From positions 62,001-126,000 of the forward strand of contig NZ_NFIZ01000005.1 of assembly GCF_002159625.1 (NCBI RefSeq): a stretch of DNA of 64,000 bases. Direction: 5' to 3'. Below are positions 1-8,752 of this stretch, in pieces. Position numbers and translations under genes: made by a program. A model generated the notes under the pieces. The model was not told where the DNA came from, searched no databases, and saw only the letters and a program-made list of their open reading frames with translations. Numbering within the stretch: the first letter of the stretch is position 1; each line of letters starts with the position of its first letter. Origin of the DNA: Olsenella sp. An285. GTDB taxonomy: Bacteria; Actinomycetota; Coriobacteriia; Coriobacteriales; Atopobiaceae.

Positions 1-32
1 CAGGTGTCCTGGGGCGCGATCTTCTCGCTCAT
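1..32 (-). CDS. 5' end of an unidentified gene leaving the window
   Basis: The complement of 32..30 is ATG and opens a frame reading MSEKIAPQDT before the window ends. A purine-rich AAAGGA lies about 6 nt upstream (complement of 37-42), which is what supports a real start. Only ten codons are visible, so no function can be given. The gene is divergent from the NlpC/P60-like gene at 181. Confidence 0.5.
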   Translation of the reverse strand, partial: MSEKIAPQDT

Positions 33-180
33 GGAAGTCCTTTCGTTTGGTGGTTCTTCCTGACAGTCTCCCCCTAGCGCATAAGTATACGTCGTGGAGT
101 ACAGTCAAAAGGGCGTTGGGCGCGTTAAAAGGGTCGCGCCCTTTGACGCATCTCTTTTGACCACATCGAGGGGAGGCGCG

Positions 181-696
181 GTGAGGGAGCGGCTTCTGGC
201 GGCGCTGGCGGAGCGCGGTCTTCTGGCGGCCGACGGCGTGACCACCGCGTTTGGCGAGCCCGCGTGGCGAGAAGTACGGGCGGGACATGAGCCTCAGGCT
301 CTCATGGACGCCGGCGCGCTGCAGCGGCGCCTGGTCGAGTGCGCGTGCGGGACCGCGGCGATGGGGGAGGACCTCTGCGCCGCCTGGGTGGAGCGCGCGT
401 TCTCCCGGCTGGGCATGGGCTACGTAAGTGGCGACGCGCGTGAGCTCTGTGACGGGTTCTGCCACCTCACGGACACGGCCGACCTTCTGGTGGGGATGAT
501 CGTCGCCGTGGCGCGCGACCCGTACGGCGCCGGCGGCTGGGACCACGGGCACGTGGGCCTCTACGTGGGCGACGACGCGGTCATGGACTGCGTGGACGGC
601 CGCGTGCGCCGAGTGCCGCTCGAGCTCTGGCTCTCCGCGTACGGAGTGGCGTCCGAGCCCCGGTGGGGCTGGCTGGGCGCGATCTCGCTCGCGTGA
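181..696 (+). CDS. NlpC/P60-like cysteine peptidase-type protein
   Basis: 171 aa from a GTG start chosen because GGGGAGG lies 4-5 nt upstream; the open frame continues upstream to 94 but with no good ribosome site. Cys66 in EDLCAAWVERAF and His124 in DHGHVGLYVGD match the Cys and His boxes of NlpC/P60 amidases, with the usual spacing of roughly 60 residues. The C-terminal RWGWLG also fits this fold. There is no signal peptide or membrane segment, so it may be cytoplasmic or exported by another route. The family hydrolyses peptidoglycan stem peptides; the substrate here is inferred only. A CHAP-like or phage-derived amidase is an alternative. Confidence 0.6.
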   Translation: MRERLLAALAERGLLAADGVTTAFGEPAWREVRAGHEPQALMDAGALQRRLVECACGTAAMGEDLCAAWVERAFSRLGMGYVSGDARELCDGFCHLTDTADLLVGMIVAVARDPYGAGGWDHGHVGLYVGDDAVMDCVDGRVRRVPLELWLSAYGVASEPRWGWLGAISLA

Positions 697-766
697 GGGG
701 CGCGGCCGCGACGTTGCTGCCGCGTGGTTCTTCTCGCCGTCTGCGTGCTTGCTGCCCTCTGCGCAC

Positions 767-832
767 TCACCATGTTTCTCCGGACAAAAACGGGGCGTCG
801 AGGGGTGCTATCTGTCCGGAGAAACATGGTGA
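767..832. repeat. Perfect inverted repeat, 20-bp arms
   Basis: Arms 767-786 and 813-832 are exact reverse complements (core CCATGTTTCTCCGGACA) around a 26-nt loop. It lies downstream of the NlpC/P60-like gene and could end its transcription, although no T-run follows. Confidence 0.75.
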
Positions 833-864
833 TTGAAGGCGGCCCGCCTGAACGGTCCGCCGTC

Positions 865-940
865 TTCGCTCATCGCGCTCAAACGACCGTCTTTGGCGTC
901 GGGGGACCGCGCAAACTGGTTGTCTGAGCGCGATGAACGA
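865..940. repeat. Imperfect inverted repeat
   Basis: The left arm (TTCGCTCATCGCGCTCA) pairs with the right arm (TGAGCGCGATGAACGAA) with one mismatch, and weaker pairing continues inwards. It shares no sequence with the neighbouring repeat at 767. Role unknown. Confidence 0.55.
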
Positions 941-1067
941 ACGGGGCGCGGACACGTTAACCGCGCTTGTCCAAGCGCTCGGCAGGCTCCCAAAATGAGT
1001 ACACTTGCACATGGTTCTTATCGCTGAGACGGCCGGTGATCGCCGGCCCCGTGAGATGGGAGTTTCC

Positions 1068-2246
1068 ATGGCCGAGGACGCCAAGCAGTACGCGCTCGAC
1101 AAGCACCGCGAGTGGCAGGGCAAGATCGAGGTGATCACCCGCGCGCCGATCACCAGCCCCGAGGAGCTGGCGGTGGCCTACACGCCTGGCGTCGCGGAGC
1201 CCTGCCTCAAGATCTCCGAGAACGTGGAGGACTCCTACACCTACACCCGTCGCGGCAACCTGGTGGCCGTGGTCACGGACGGCACCGCGGTGCTCGGCCT
1301 CGGCGACATCGGCCCCGAGGCGGGCATGCCGGTCATGGAGGGCAAGTGCGCCCTGTTCAAGACCTTCGCGGACGTCGACGCGTTCCCCCTCTGCGTGCGC
1401 TCCAAGGACGTGGACGAGATCGTGCGCACCGTCGAGCTCGTCGCCGGCAGCTTCGGCGGCATCAACCTCGAGGACATCTCCGCGCCGCGCTGCTTCGAGA
1501 TCGAGCGTCGCCTCAAGGAGTCCTGCGACATCCCCGTCTTCCACGACGACCAGCACGGCACGGCGGTCGTGACCTGCGCCGCGCTCATCAACGCGTGCCG
1601 CCTCACCGGGCGCGAGCTCTCTGACGTGCGCGTGGTCTTCTCCGGCGCCGGCGCGGCGGGCATCTCCATCGCCAAGCTCATGCAGCGCATGGGCGCGAGG
1701 GACGTCATCATCTGCGACCGCACGGGCGCCATCTACGAGGGCCGCGAGGGCCTCAACCCCGAGAAGGCCGAGATCGCCACGTGGACCAACCGCGAGGGCG
1801 TGAGGGGCAGCCTCGCCGACGCCGTCAAGGGCGCCGACGTCTTCGTGGGCGTGTCCGCCCCGGGCGTGCTCACCCAGGACATGGTCCGCACCATGGCCGC
1901 CGACCCGATCGTCTTCGCCTGCGCCAACCCCGTGCCGGAGATCATGCCGGACGAGGCGCTGGCGGCGGGCGCCGCCGTGGCCGCCACGGGCCGCTCCGAC
2001 TTCCCCAACCAGATCAACAACGTGCTCGCGTTCCCGGGCATCTTCCGCGGCGCCCTCGACGTGCGCGCCTCCGACATCAACGACGACATGATGGAGGCCG
2101 CGGCCTACGCGATTGCCGGCCTCGTTGACGACGAGCACCGCGCCGCCGACTACATCATCCCCGGCGCCTTCGACGAGCGCGTGGCGCCCGCCGTCGCCGC
2201 CGCCGTTGCCGAGGCCGCCCGCAAGTCCGGCGTCGCCCGCCTCTAG
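1068..2246 (+). CDS. NAD(P)-dependent malic enzyme (oxaloacetate-decarboxylating)
   Basis: 392 aa, the usual length of the short bacterial malic enzymes. It oxidatively decarboxylates L-malate to pyruvate in the cytoplasm. Visible landmarks: AYTPGVAEPC with the catalytic Tyr39, the Lys93 motif MEGKCALFK, the metal ligands NLED and HDDQHGTA, the Rossmann glycines GAGAAGI, and NPVPEI followed by SDFPNQINNVLAFPG. The ATG at 1068 is chosen over an upstream in-frame ATG at 1005 because family members begin near here and GGGAG lies 4-5 nt ahead. It is monocistronic, ended by the terminator at 2287. The cofactor (NAD or NADP) cannot be decided by eye. Confidence 0.93.
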   Translation: MAEDAKQYALDKHREWQGKIEVITRAPITSPEELAVAYTPGVAEPCLKISENVEDSYTYTRRGNLVAVVTDGTAVLGLGDIGPEAGMPVMEGKCALFKTFADVDAFPLCVRSKDVDEIVRTVELVAGSFGGINLEDISAPRCFEIERRLKESCDIPVFHDDQHGTAVVTCAALINACRLTGRELSDVRVVFSGAGAAGISIAKLMQRMGARDVIICDRTGAIYEGREGLNPEKAEIATWTNREGVRGSLADAVKGADVFVGVSAPGVLTQDMVRTMAADPIVFACANPVPEIMPDEALAAGAAVAATGRSDFPNQINNVLAFPGIFRGALDVRASDINDDMMEAAAYAIAGLVDDEHRAADYIIPGAFDERVAPAVAAAVAEAARKSGVARL

Positions 2247-2249
2247 CGA

Positions 2250-2284
2250 GGTTGACAGGGGGACAGTCCCTTTGTCATGTTATG
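2250..2284. repeat. Half copy of a GGGACAGTCCC palindrome element
   Basis: The sequence from GGTTGACAGGGGGAC to GTTATG matches the left arm of the full palindrome at 36902-36976 with one difference, but the mirror arm is absent here. It starts four bases after the malic enzyme stop codon. Confidence 0.7.
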
Positions 2285-2286
2285 TG

Positions 2287-2333
2287 GCCGCCCCGACGTT
2301 CCTTTGCGAGAAGGACGTCGGGGTGGCTTTTCT
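2287..2333 (+). terminator. Rho-independent terminator of the malic enzyme gene
   Basis: A stem of GCCGCCCCGACGT against ACGTCGGGGTGGC, extended by CCTT/AAGG, with a short loop and then TTTTCT. Confidence 0.85.
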
Positions 2334-2421
2334 AATTGCGGGAGGAGCTGGCGGGGTCCGAGAATCGAGTTGTCGCAACATTTGCGACAGTTCAAACTGA
2401 GGGCATGAGAGAGATTGTCGT

Positions 2422-2655
2422 CAGGTCGAGCACTACAACGTCGACATGGTCCTTTCCGTCGGCTATCGCGTGAAGTCCGCGCGCGGCGTGGAGTTCCGCC
2501 GCTGGGCAACGGACGTGCTGCGCCGCTACATCGTGCGCTTCGGTGGGGAGGGCTCGCTCTTTGGCGTGGAGAAGGACGAGTCGTTCAAGGGCGCCATCGG
2601 CAACGTCTTCCAGAGCTTCGACGGACGCGACCTTTACTCCACGCTGGAGGAATAA
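2422..2655 (+). pseudogene. Remnant of a RhuM/Fic-DOC-type protein
   Basis: One frame reads VEHYNVDMVLSVGYRVKS, then FRRWATDVLRRYIV and then GVEKDESFKGAIGNVFQSF before a stop at 2653-2655. The first part resembles the conserved middle of RhuM family proteins. The second resembles the region just before the Fic motif in RhuM-Fic fusions. The N terminus, the segment between the blocks and the whole Fic motif (HPFxxGNGR type) are missing, so this is a decayed, internally deleted relic. A small hairpin with the stop region follows at once. Identification rests on recalled family sequence. Confidence 0.6.
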
Positions 2656-2679
2656 TGAAAAGGGGCCGTCCCTTTTCAT
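2655..2679. repeat. Small palindrome, 10-bp arms
   Basis: ATGAAAAGGG (2655-2664) mirrors CCCTTTTCAT (2670-2679). It overlaps the 3' end of the RhuM/Fic remnant and precedes the ribosome site of the next gene. It resembles the other GGGxxxCCC palindromes of this window. Confidence 0.65.
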
Positions 2680-2693
2680 CATCGGGAGGTGTG

Positions 2694-2873
2694 ATGGACG
2701 AGCGGGAGCGGGAGTTCAGGGCGTGCGGGCGCAAGAAGCGCTACGACACGCGCGTGGATGCGCGCAAGGCGGCGGAGAGGAACTCTCGTCGCAAGGATGC
2801 GCCTAAGATTTTCATCTATGAGTGTCCGTACTGCGGCGGTTGGCACCTCACGCACCGCCGGCCGGGACGCTAA
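2694..2873 (+). CDS. Small zinc-ribbon-like protein
   Basis: 59 aa, starting at an ATG preceded by GGGAGGTG. The N-terminal half is very basic (Arg/Lys-rich). The C-terminal part, ECPYCGGWHLTH, has a CxxC pair followed by WHLTH, which suggests one Cys2His2-like metal site. Comparable short proteins occur as hypothetical proteins in actinobacteria and firmicutes; function unknown. The upstream neighbour is a pseudogene, so the gene may belong to a decayed accessory patch, but its own frame is intact. Confidence 0.65.
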   Translation: MDEREREFRACGRKKRYDTRVDARKAAERNSRRKDAPKIFIYECPYCGGWHLTHRRPGR

Positions 2874-3014
2874 CTCATTTGTAGGGTGTTTCTGGCGGGG
2901 TGTCTTAAGTATCACCTTACGAGTAGCAATTCAACTACCTGCGGAAACACGGTGATAAGTCACATTTGATACTCGAAAGGACCTCCGCGAAATACCCTCA
3001 AAATGAGAGACCGC

Positions 3015-3980
3015 TCAGTCGCGAGAAAGCGCCTTCCCATCCCGCACGTTCACGATGACGATTCCCAGGCTCACGAGCACAAGGGCCGCCACGGCCACGA
3101 TGGGGCTCACCACGTTGGTCTCGCCGAGAAGGACGGCCGAGAGCAGCACGCCGAAGACCGGGTTCATGAAGCCGAAGACCGCCACGCGTGAGACGGGGTT
3201 CGCCGCCAGCGCGAGCGACCACAGCGAGTAGGCCGCGGCGGAGATGAAGCCCAGATAGGCGAGGAGCGCGAGCGCGGGCAGCGGGTTCGCGGCGTCCGCC
3301 GGAGCCACGTGTCCGCCCGCGGCGAGGCCCACCACCAGCATGATCGTCCCGCCGAGAACGAACTGCCAGCCGGAGAGCAGCACAGGGTCGTGCTCGCGGG
3401 AGAAGTGCTTGGCCAGGTTGCTCGACGTGGCGGCGGCCAGCGTGGACGCGAGCACCATGCCCTCCCCGGCCAGCGTGAAGCTGAAGCCGCCGGACTCGCC
3501 CGTGACGTTCACGAGCACTACGCCCGCAAAGCCGATGAGGCAGCCAAGAACCTTGCGGCTCGTGAGTCGCTCGAAGCGAAAGACCAACGCGGCCAGAAGC
3601 ACGCAGAGAAACGAGTTGCTCGCCTCAAGAATGGAGCTCGTGACACCGGCGCAGTTGGCGAGGCCCACGTAGAAGAGGACGTACTGGAGCACGGTCTGGA
3701 AGAGCGACAGCACGCCGACGGCGGGGAGGTCGCGCCGCTCGGGCACAAACGCGCGCCGCGTGGCCACGCTCATGCCTGCCACCACCATGAGCCCCGCAAT
3801 GACAAAGCGCGTACCGGCAAAGGCCAAGATCGAGGGCACGTCCGCCGCGTCCACGGCAAAGAGCTCGTAGCCGATCTTCACGCACGGGAACGCCGATCCC
3901 CACAGAAAGCATGCGGCCAGACAGGCCAGCACCACACCCGGCAGCGTGGCGATGAAGGGCTTGGACTCAGGATTGCTCAC
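3015..3980 (-). CDS. EamA/DMT-family transporter
   Basis: 321 aa from a GTG start with GAGAGG 8 nt upstream. The sequence is hydrophobic throughout, about ten membrane segments in two EamA repeats; the first opens with CLAACFLWGSAFPCVKIGY, a typical EamA start. The family exports or imports metabolites such as amino acids and nucleosides; the substrate cannot be predicted. It lies downstream of purL on the same strand, separated by a strong hairpin at 4021, so it is probably transcribed separately. Confidence 0.88.
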   Translation of the reverse strand: MSNPESKPFIATLPGVVLACLAACFLWGSAFPCVKIGYELFAVDAADVPSILAFAGTRFVIAGLMVVAGMSVATRRAFVPERRDLPAVGVLSLFQTVLQYVLFYVGLANCAGVTSSILEASNSFLCVLLAALVFRFERLTSRKVLGCLIGFAGVVLVNVTGESGGFSFTLAGEGMVLASTLAAATSSNLAKHFSREHDPVLLSGWQFVLGGTIMLVVGLAAGGHVAPADAANPLPALALLAYLGFISAAAYSLWSLALAANPVSRVAVFGFMNPVFGVLLSAVLLGETNVVSPIVAVAALVLVSLGIVIVNVRDGKALSRD

Positions 3981-4020
3981 GCGATGACCTCTCGGTTGAA
4001 ACTACTGGACCTGCACGCAG

Positions 4021-4088
4021 CTGCGCCCGGACTCCTCAACCGGCGACTTCTGGCGAAGCCAGTGAGCCGGCGAGAAGCCCGGGCGCAG
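4021..4088 (-). terminator. Long compound hairpin downstream of purL
   Basis: Outer arms CTGCGCCCGG and CCGGGCGCAG enclose inner pairs CCGGC/GCCGG and CTGGC/GCCAG, giving one long interrupted stem. No clear T-run follows on the minus strand, so it may be a terminator or a 3' stabiliser. Confidence 0.6.
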
Positions 4089-4105
4089 CGAAGCCTGTCG
4101 TCAGG

Positions 4106-7100
4106 CTATGCCGTGAAGTACGCCACACCGCCCTCGATGAGCGGCTGGTAGGCGTTGCCCGGCACGTTCTTGTAGAGCCCGGCGCCGGAGCGCTCGGTGT
4201 GGCCCATCTTGCCAAGGATGCGGCCGTCGGGCGAGGTGATGCCCTCGATGGCGAGCACGGAGCCGTTGGGGTTGACGTCGAGGCTCATGCCCGGCACGCC
4301 GTCCTCGTCCACGTACTGCGTGGCAACCTGGCCCGCGGCCATGAGCTGCGAGACCATCTCGGGCGAGGCCACGAAGTGACCCTCGCCGTGGGAGATCGCG
4401 ATGTTGTGGACGTCGCCGACCTCGCACTTGGAGAGCCAGGGGCTGAGGTTGGACGCCACGCGGGTGCGCACGAGGCGGCTCTGGTGGCGACCGATGGTGT
4501 TGAAGGTGAGCGTGGGGCAGGCGTCGTCCATCGGGCGGATGTCGCCGTACGGCACGAGGCCCAGCTTGATGAGGGCCTGGAAGCCGTTGCAGATGCCCAG
4601 CATGAGGCCGTCGCGCTTCTGCAGCAGCTCGCGCACCGCCTCGGTGACCTCGGGTGCGCGGAAGAACGCGGTGATGAACTTGGCGGAGCCCTCGGGCTCG
4701 TCGCCGCCGGAGAAGCCGCCCGGGATCATGACGATCTGGCTCTCGCGGATGCGACGGGCGAGCTCGTGGGTGCTCTCGGCCACGGCCTCGGGCGTGAGGT
4801 TGTTGATGACGAAGACGTCCGCTACGGCGCCGGCGCGCTCGAAGGCGTGAGCGGTGTCGTACTCGCAGTTGGTGCCCGGGAAGACGGGGATGATCACGCG
4901 CGGGCGCGCCACGTGGACGGCGGGCGTGGGACGGCTCTTGCCGGAGGAGGCGAGGTCGAACGAGATGGCCTCGACCTTCTCGCCCTCAGCGCGATACGGG
5001 AAGACGGACTCGATGGCACCCTCCCAGGCCTCCTGGAGCTCGGCGAGGTCGATCTTCTCGCCGCCGACGGAGAGCTCGTAGGTGTCCGTCGTGGTACCAA
5101 AGAGCGAGGCGGTCACGCCTGCGGGAACCTCGGGCAGCTCGGCGTCGTCAGAGAGCTCAACGAGGAAGCTGCCGTAGGACGGGCAGAAGAGGGCATCCGC
5201 GCCAAAGGCGGGCGCGAGCTCGAGGCCGATCTGGTTGCCCACGCACATCTTGAACGCGGCCTCGGCAACGCCGCCGTAGCCGGGCGTGGAGATGGCGAGC
5301 GCGTCGCCGCGGCCAACGAGGCCCTCGACGTAGGAGAACGTGTCGAGAAGGGCCTGGGCGCTGGGGGTGAGGCCGTCGTCGGCGTAGTCCGGCACGAGGA
5401 CGAGCACGCGGTGACCGCTGCCCTTGAACTCGGGTGAGGTCACGCGGCCCACGGTGCCGAGGCCCGTGGCAAAGGAGACCAGCGTGGGCGGCACGTCGAG
5501 ATCCTCGAAGCTGCCGGACATGGAGTCCTTGCCGCCGATGGAGCCGATGCCGAGGTCGACCTGAGCCATGAGGGCGCCGAGAAGGGCGGCGACGGGCTTG
5601 CCCCAGCGGCGCGGGTCCTCGCGCAGGCGCTCGAAGTACTCCTGGAACGTGAGGTAGAGGTTCTCGTGCTCGAAGCCGGCGGCCACCATGCGGCTCACGG
5701 ACTCGACCACGGAGAGATAGGCGCCGGTGTAGCAGTTGGCGCTCATGAGGTAGGGGTTGAAGCCCCACGCCATGCCGGAGCACGTGGTGGTCTCGCCGTC
5801 CACGGGGAGCTTGGCGGCCATGGCCATGCTGGGCGTGAGCTGGGTGCGCCCGCCGAAGGGCATGAGCACGGTCGCGGCGCCGATGGTGGAGTCAAAGCGC
5901 TCGGAGAGGCCCTTGTTGGAGGCGACGTTGAGATCGGTCACGAGGGCGTGCATCCTCTCGGCGAGAGTGTCGCCCTCCCAGGTGCGGCAGAACTCCTCGG
6001 GGGCCTCAACGTGCGCGGAGGTCTCCTTGGGGGCGCCGTTGGAGGCGAGGAACTCGCGGCTCACGTCCACGATCGTGTTGCCGCGCCAGCTCATGCGCAG
6101 GCGGGGCTCCTCGGTGACGGTGGCCACGACGGTGGCCTCGAGGTTCTCCTCGTGCGCGTAGCGCATGAACTCGTCGACGTCCTCCGGGGCCAGCGCCACG
6201 GCCATGCGCTCCTGGGACTCGGAGATGGCGAGCTCGGTGCCGTCGAGGCCCTCGTACTTCTTGGGAACGAGGTCGAGGTTGATGTCCAGGCCGTCTGCCA
6301 GCTCGCCGATGGCAACGGAGACGCCGCCCGCGCCAAAGTCGTTGCAGCGCTTGATGAGGCGGCAGGCGTCCTCGCGGCGGAAGAGGCGCTGGAGCTTGCG
6401 CTCGATGGGCGGGTTGCCCTTCTGCACCTCGGCGCCGTCCTGCGCGAGGGACTCGACGTTGTGGGCCTTGGAGGAGCCGGTGGCGCCGCCGATGCCGTCG
6501 CGGCCGGTGCGGCCGCCCAGAAGCACGATCTTGTCGCCGGGCGCCGGGCACTCGCGGCGCACGTGGGAGGCCGGGGTGGCGCCCACGACGGCGCCGATCT
6601 CCATGCGCTTGGCCACGTAGCCGGGGTGGTAGAGCTCGGAGACCTGGCCCGTGGCCAGGCCGATCTGGTTGCCGTAGCTGGAGTAGCCGGCAGCCGCGGT
6701 GGTCACGAGCTTGCGCTGCGGGAGCTTGCCCTCCATGGTCTGGGAGACGGGGACGGTGGGGTCCGCCGCGCCGGTGACGCGCATGGCCTGGTAGACGTAG
6801 CTGCGGCCGGAGAGTGGATCGCGGATGGCGCCGCCGATGCAGGTGGCCGCGCCACCAAAGGGCTCGATCTCCGTGGGGTGGTTGTGGGTCTCGTTCTTAA
6901 AGAGGAAGAGCCAGTCCTGATCCTCGCCGTTGACGTCCACCTTGACCTTGACGGTGCAGGCGTTGATCTCCTCGGACTCGTCGAGGTTCCTGAGCTGTCC
7001 GGTGTGCTTGAGCCACTTGGCGCCGATGGTTCCCATGTCCATGAGGCAGATGGGCTTCTCGTCGCGCCCGAGCTCGTGGCGCATCTCCATGTAGCGGTCA

Positions 7101-7852
7101 AACGCGGCACGGACCACCTGGTCGTCGAACTGCAGGTGCTCGAGGGCGGTGCCAAAGGTGGTGTGGCGGCAGTGGTCCGACCAGTAGGTGTCGATCATCT
7201 TGATCTCGGTGATCGTGGGCACGCGCCCCTCGCCGGCGAAGTAGCTCTGGCAGAAGGTGATGTCCGCGAGGTCCATGGCGAGGCCGCGCTCGTCGATGAA
7301 GGCCTTGAGCTGGGACTGGTCGAGCTCCAGGAAGTCGCTCAGCACCTCGACGTCGGCCGGCTCGGGGTAGGTCTGGCGCAGGGTCTCGCGCTCCTCGAGG
7401 CTCGCCTCGCGCGCCTCGACCGGGTTGATCACGTAGTGCTTGACCGCCTCGAGCGCGGCGAGGGTGCAGGCGCCCTCGATGACGTAGACCTTGGCGCAGC
7501 GCACCGTGGGGCGCTCGCCCTGGCTGATGAGCTGGACGCACTCGGCGGCGGAGTCGGCGCGCTGGTCAAACTGGCCGGGCAGCGCCTCCACGGCGAAGAC
7601 GCTCACGTCCTTCTCGCCCTTCTCCACGGGAAGCTCGCGCGAGGTTACGTCCACCTGCGGCTCGCTGAAGACGATGGGCACGCAGCGCTCGAAGAGCTCG
7701 GCGTCGATCCCCTCCACGTCGTAGCGGTTGACGATGCGCAGACGTGCGTCGGGCGCGAGCCCCTCGGTCACGACGGACGCGAGCTCGGCTCTGAGCTGCT
7801 GCGCCTCGACGTCGAACCCGGACTTCTTCTCCACGTAGATGCGTGAGACCAT
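4106..7852 (-). CDS. purL: Phosphoribosylformylglycinamidine synthase, large single-chain form
   Basis: 1248 aa, matching the fused PurL found in clostridia and proteobacteria rather than the PurS/PurQ/PurL set. It converts FGAR, glutamine and ATP to FGAM in purine synthesis. Visible: SDHCRHTTF near residue 230, ETHNHPTEIEPFGGAATCIGG (the ATP/substrate loop), the second synthetase half, and a C-terminal class I glutaminase with nucleophile Cys1088 in LGICNGFQ and His1218/Glu1220 in GHTERS. The ATG has AGGAGGT 8 nt upstream, and a -10-like TAGAAT is seen about 50 nt upstream. There is no purine operon partner nearby. All key residues appear intact. Confidence 0.96.
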   Translation of the reverse strand: MVSRIYVEKKSGFDVEAQQLRAELASVVTEGLAPDARLRIVNRYDVEGIDAELFERCVPIVFSEPQVDVTSRELPVEKGEKDVSVFAVEALPGQFDQRADSAAECVQLISQGERPTVRCAKVYVIEGACTLAALEAVKHYVINPVEAREASLEERETLRQTYPEPADVEVLSDFLELDQSQLKAFIDERGLAMDLADITFCQSYFAGEGRVPTITEIKMIDTYWSDHCRHTTFGTALEHLQFDDQVVRAAFDRYMEMRHELGRDEKPICLMDMGTIGAKWLKHTGQLRNLDESEEINACTVKVKVDVNGEDQDWLFLFKNETHNHPTEIEPFGGAATCIGGAIRDPLSGRSYVYQAMRVTGAADPTVPVSQTMEGKLPQRKLVTTAAAGYSSYGNQIGLATGQVSELYHPGYVAKRMEIGAVVGATPASHVRRECPAPGDKIVLLGGRTGRDGIGGATGSSKAHNVESLAQDGAEVQKGNPPIERKLQRLFRREDACRLIKRCNDFGAGGVSVAIGELADGLDINLDLVPKKYEGLDGTELAISESQERMAVALAPEDVDEFMRYAHEENLEATVVATVTEEPRLRMSWRGNTIVDVSREFLASNGAPKETSAHVEAPEEFCRTWEGDTLAERMHALVTDLNVASNKGLSERFDSTIGAATVLMPFGGRTQLTPSMAMAAKLPVDGETTTCSGMAWGFNPYLMSANCYTGAYLSVVESVSRMVAAGFEHENLYLTFQEYFERLREDPRRWGKPVAALLGALMAQVDLGIGSIGGKDSMSGSFEDLDVPPTLVSFATGLGTVGRVTSPEFKGSGHRVLVLVPDYADDGLTPSAQALLDTFSYVEGLVGRGDALAISTPGYGGVAEAAFKMCVGNQIGLELAPAFGADALFCPSYGSFLVELSDDAELPEVPAGVTASLFGTTTDTYELSVGGEKIDLAELQEAWEGAIESVFPYRAEGEKVEAISFDLASSGKSRPTPAVHVARPRVIIPVFPGTNCEYDTAHAFERAGAVADVFVINNLTPEAVAESTHELARRIRESQIVMIPGGFSGGDEPEGSAKFITAFFRAPEVTEAVRELLQKRDGLMLGICNGFQALIKLGLVPYGDIRPMDDACPTLTFNTIGRHQSRLVRTRVASNLSPWLSKCEVGDVHNIAISHGEGHFVASPEMVSQLMAAGQVATQYVDEDGVPGMSLDVNPNGSVLAIEGITSPDGRILGKMGHTERSGAGLYKNVPGNAYQPLIEGGVAYFTA

Positions 7853-7948
7853 GCGCGACTACCTCCTGGTTGCTGAAGGTGCGGTGATAGTTCCACCATT
7901 CTACGGCAAAACGCTACCGTTCGGCGGTCCGACGGCCCTTCTCGGCGC

Positions 7949-8752
7949 CTAGGCCACGAGTGCCGCCGCGGCGAGAAGAACCACGAGGCCCAGGGTCAGC
8001 GCCATCGCCACGCCCTCGCGCGCGCCGATGCGCTGCTCGTGGAGGTGCGTGCGCCCGGCGCCACCCTCGTAGCAGCGGGCGTCGAGCGCGCGGGAGAGGC
8101 CGTCGGCGTGGCGCAGGCCACTTGCGAGAAGGGCCACGACCACGGGCACGATGGAGCGCACGCGCTGGACGGGGCCGCCCTCGTCGAAGGCGCCGCCGCG
8201 CAGGGACTGGGCGTCGATGATGGCAGAGGCCTCGTCGGCGAGCGTGGGGACGAAGCGCATCATGAGCGAGAAGACCATGGCGATCTCGTGGCCCGGCAGG
8301 CCCAGGCGCGAGAGCGGGGAGAGCATGCGGTCGAAGGCGTCCGCGAGCTGCGTGGGCGTGGTCGTGAGCATGATGAGCGAGCCCGTCACGAGCGCCAGGG
8401 CAAAGCGCGCGGTGTAGAGGGCCGCCGCGCGGATGCCGCCCTCGGTGATGGAGAGGGGGCCGAGCACGGCCACGACGTCGCCCGCGCGGACGAAGACGAG
8501 GTTGAAGAGCGAGAGCACGGCGAGAAACACGAGGAGCGGCCGGACGGACGCGAGCACGCGGCCGGCGGGCACGCGTGCGGCGGCCAGAACGCCCGCCACG
8601 AAGACCGCGGCGACGACGAGCTGGGGGAGGCTCGAGACGCAGAAGATCGCCACGAGCGCCACGAGCGTGCAGACGAGCTTGACCCGGGCGTCGAGCCTGT
8701 GGACGGGGGAGTCCGCGGCAAAGTACTGGCCTACCGAGATCCTAAGCGCCAC
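7949..8752 (-). CDS. ecfT: ECF transporter transmembrane subunit EcfT
   Basis: 267 aa from a GTG that directly follows the ecfA stop (TAG-GTG). The ribosome site (GGAGGTGAGG) therefore lies inside the end of ecfA and translation is probably coupled. It has several hydrophobic segments at both ends and the EcfT coupling motifs ARG-like AQSLRGGAF and RALDARCY near residues 180-225. It connects the two ATPase domains to an S component. It is the third gene of the riboflavin-type ECF operon. A 93-base spacer to purL holds no hairpin. Confidence 0.92.
   Translation of the reverse strand: MALRISVGQYFAADSPVHRLDARVKLVCTLVALVAIFCVSSLPQLVVAAVFVAGVLAAARVPAGRVLASVRPLLVFLAVLSLFNLVFVRAGDVVAVLGPLSITEGGIRAAALYTARFALALVTGSLIMLTTTPTQLADAFDRMLSPLSRLGLPGHEIAMVFSLMMRFVPTLADEASAIIDAQSLRGGAFDEGGPVQRVRSIVPVVVALLASGLRHADGLSRALDARCYEGGAGRTHLHEQRIGAREGVAMALTLGLVVLLAAAALVA

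Larger units (their letters stand above)
697..1067. other. Non-coding interval with two inverted repeats
   Basis: No convincing gene is seen in this 371-base stretch. It holds a GTTCTTCTC motif (727), a perfect 20-bp-arm inverted repeat (767-832), an imperfect inverted repeat (865-940) and the leader of the malic enzyme gene. Short frames here lack ribosome sites. Confidence 0.6.

Noticed and set aside
5666-7846. Long open frame on the plus strand opposite purL (726 codons)
   Set aside because: It is a shadow of purL in GC-rich DNA: low-complexity Ala/Gly/Val/Leu/Asp composition, no family motif, no ribosome site.
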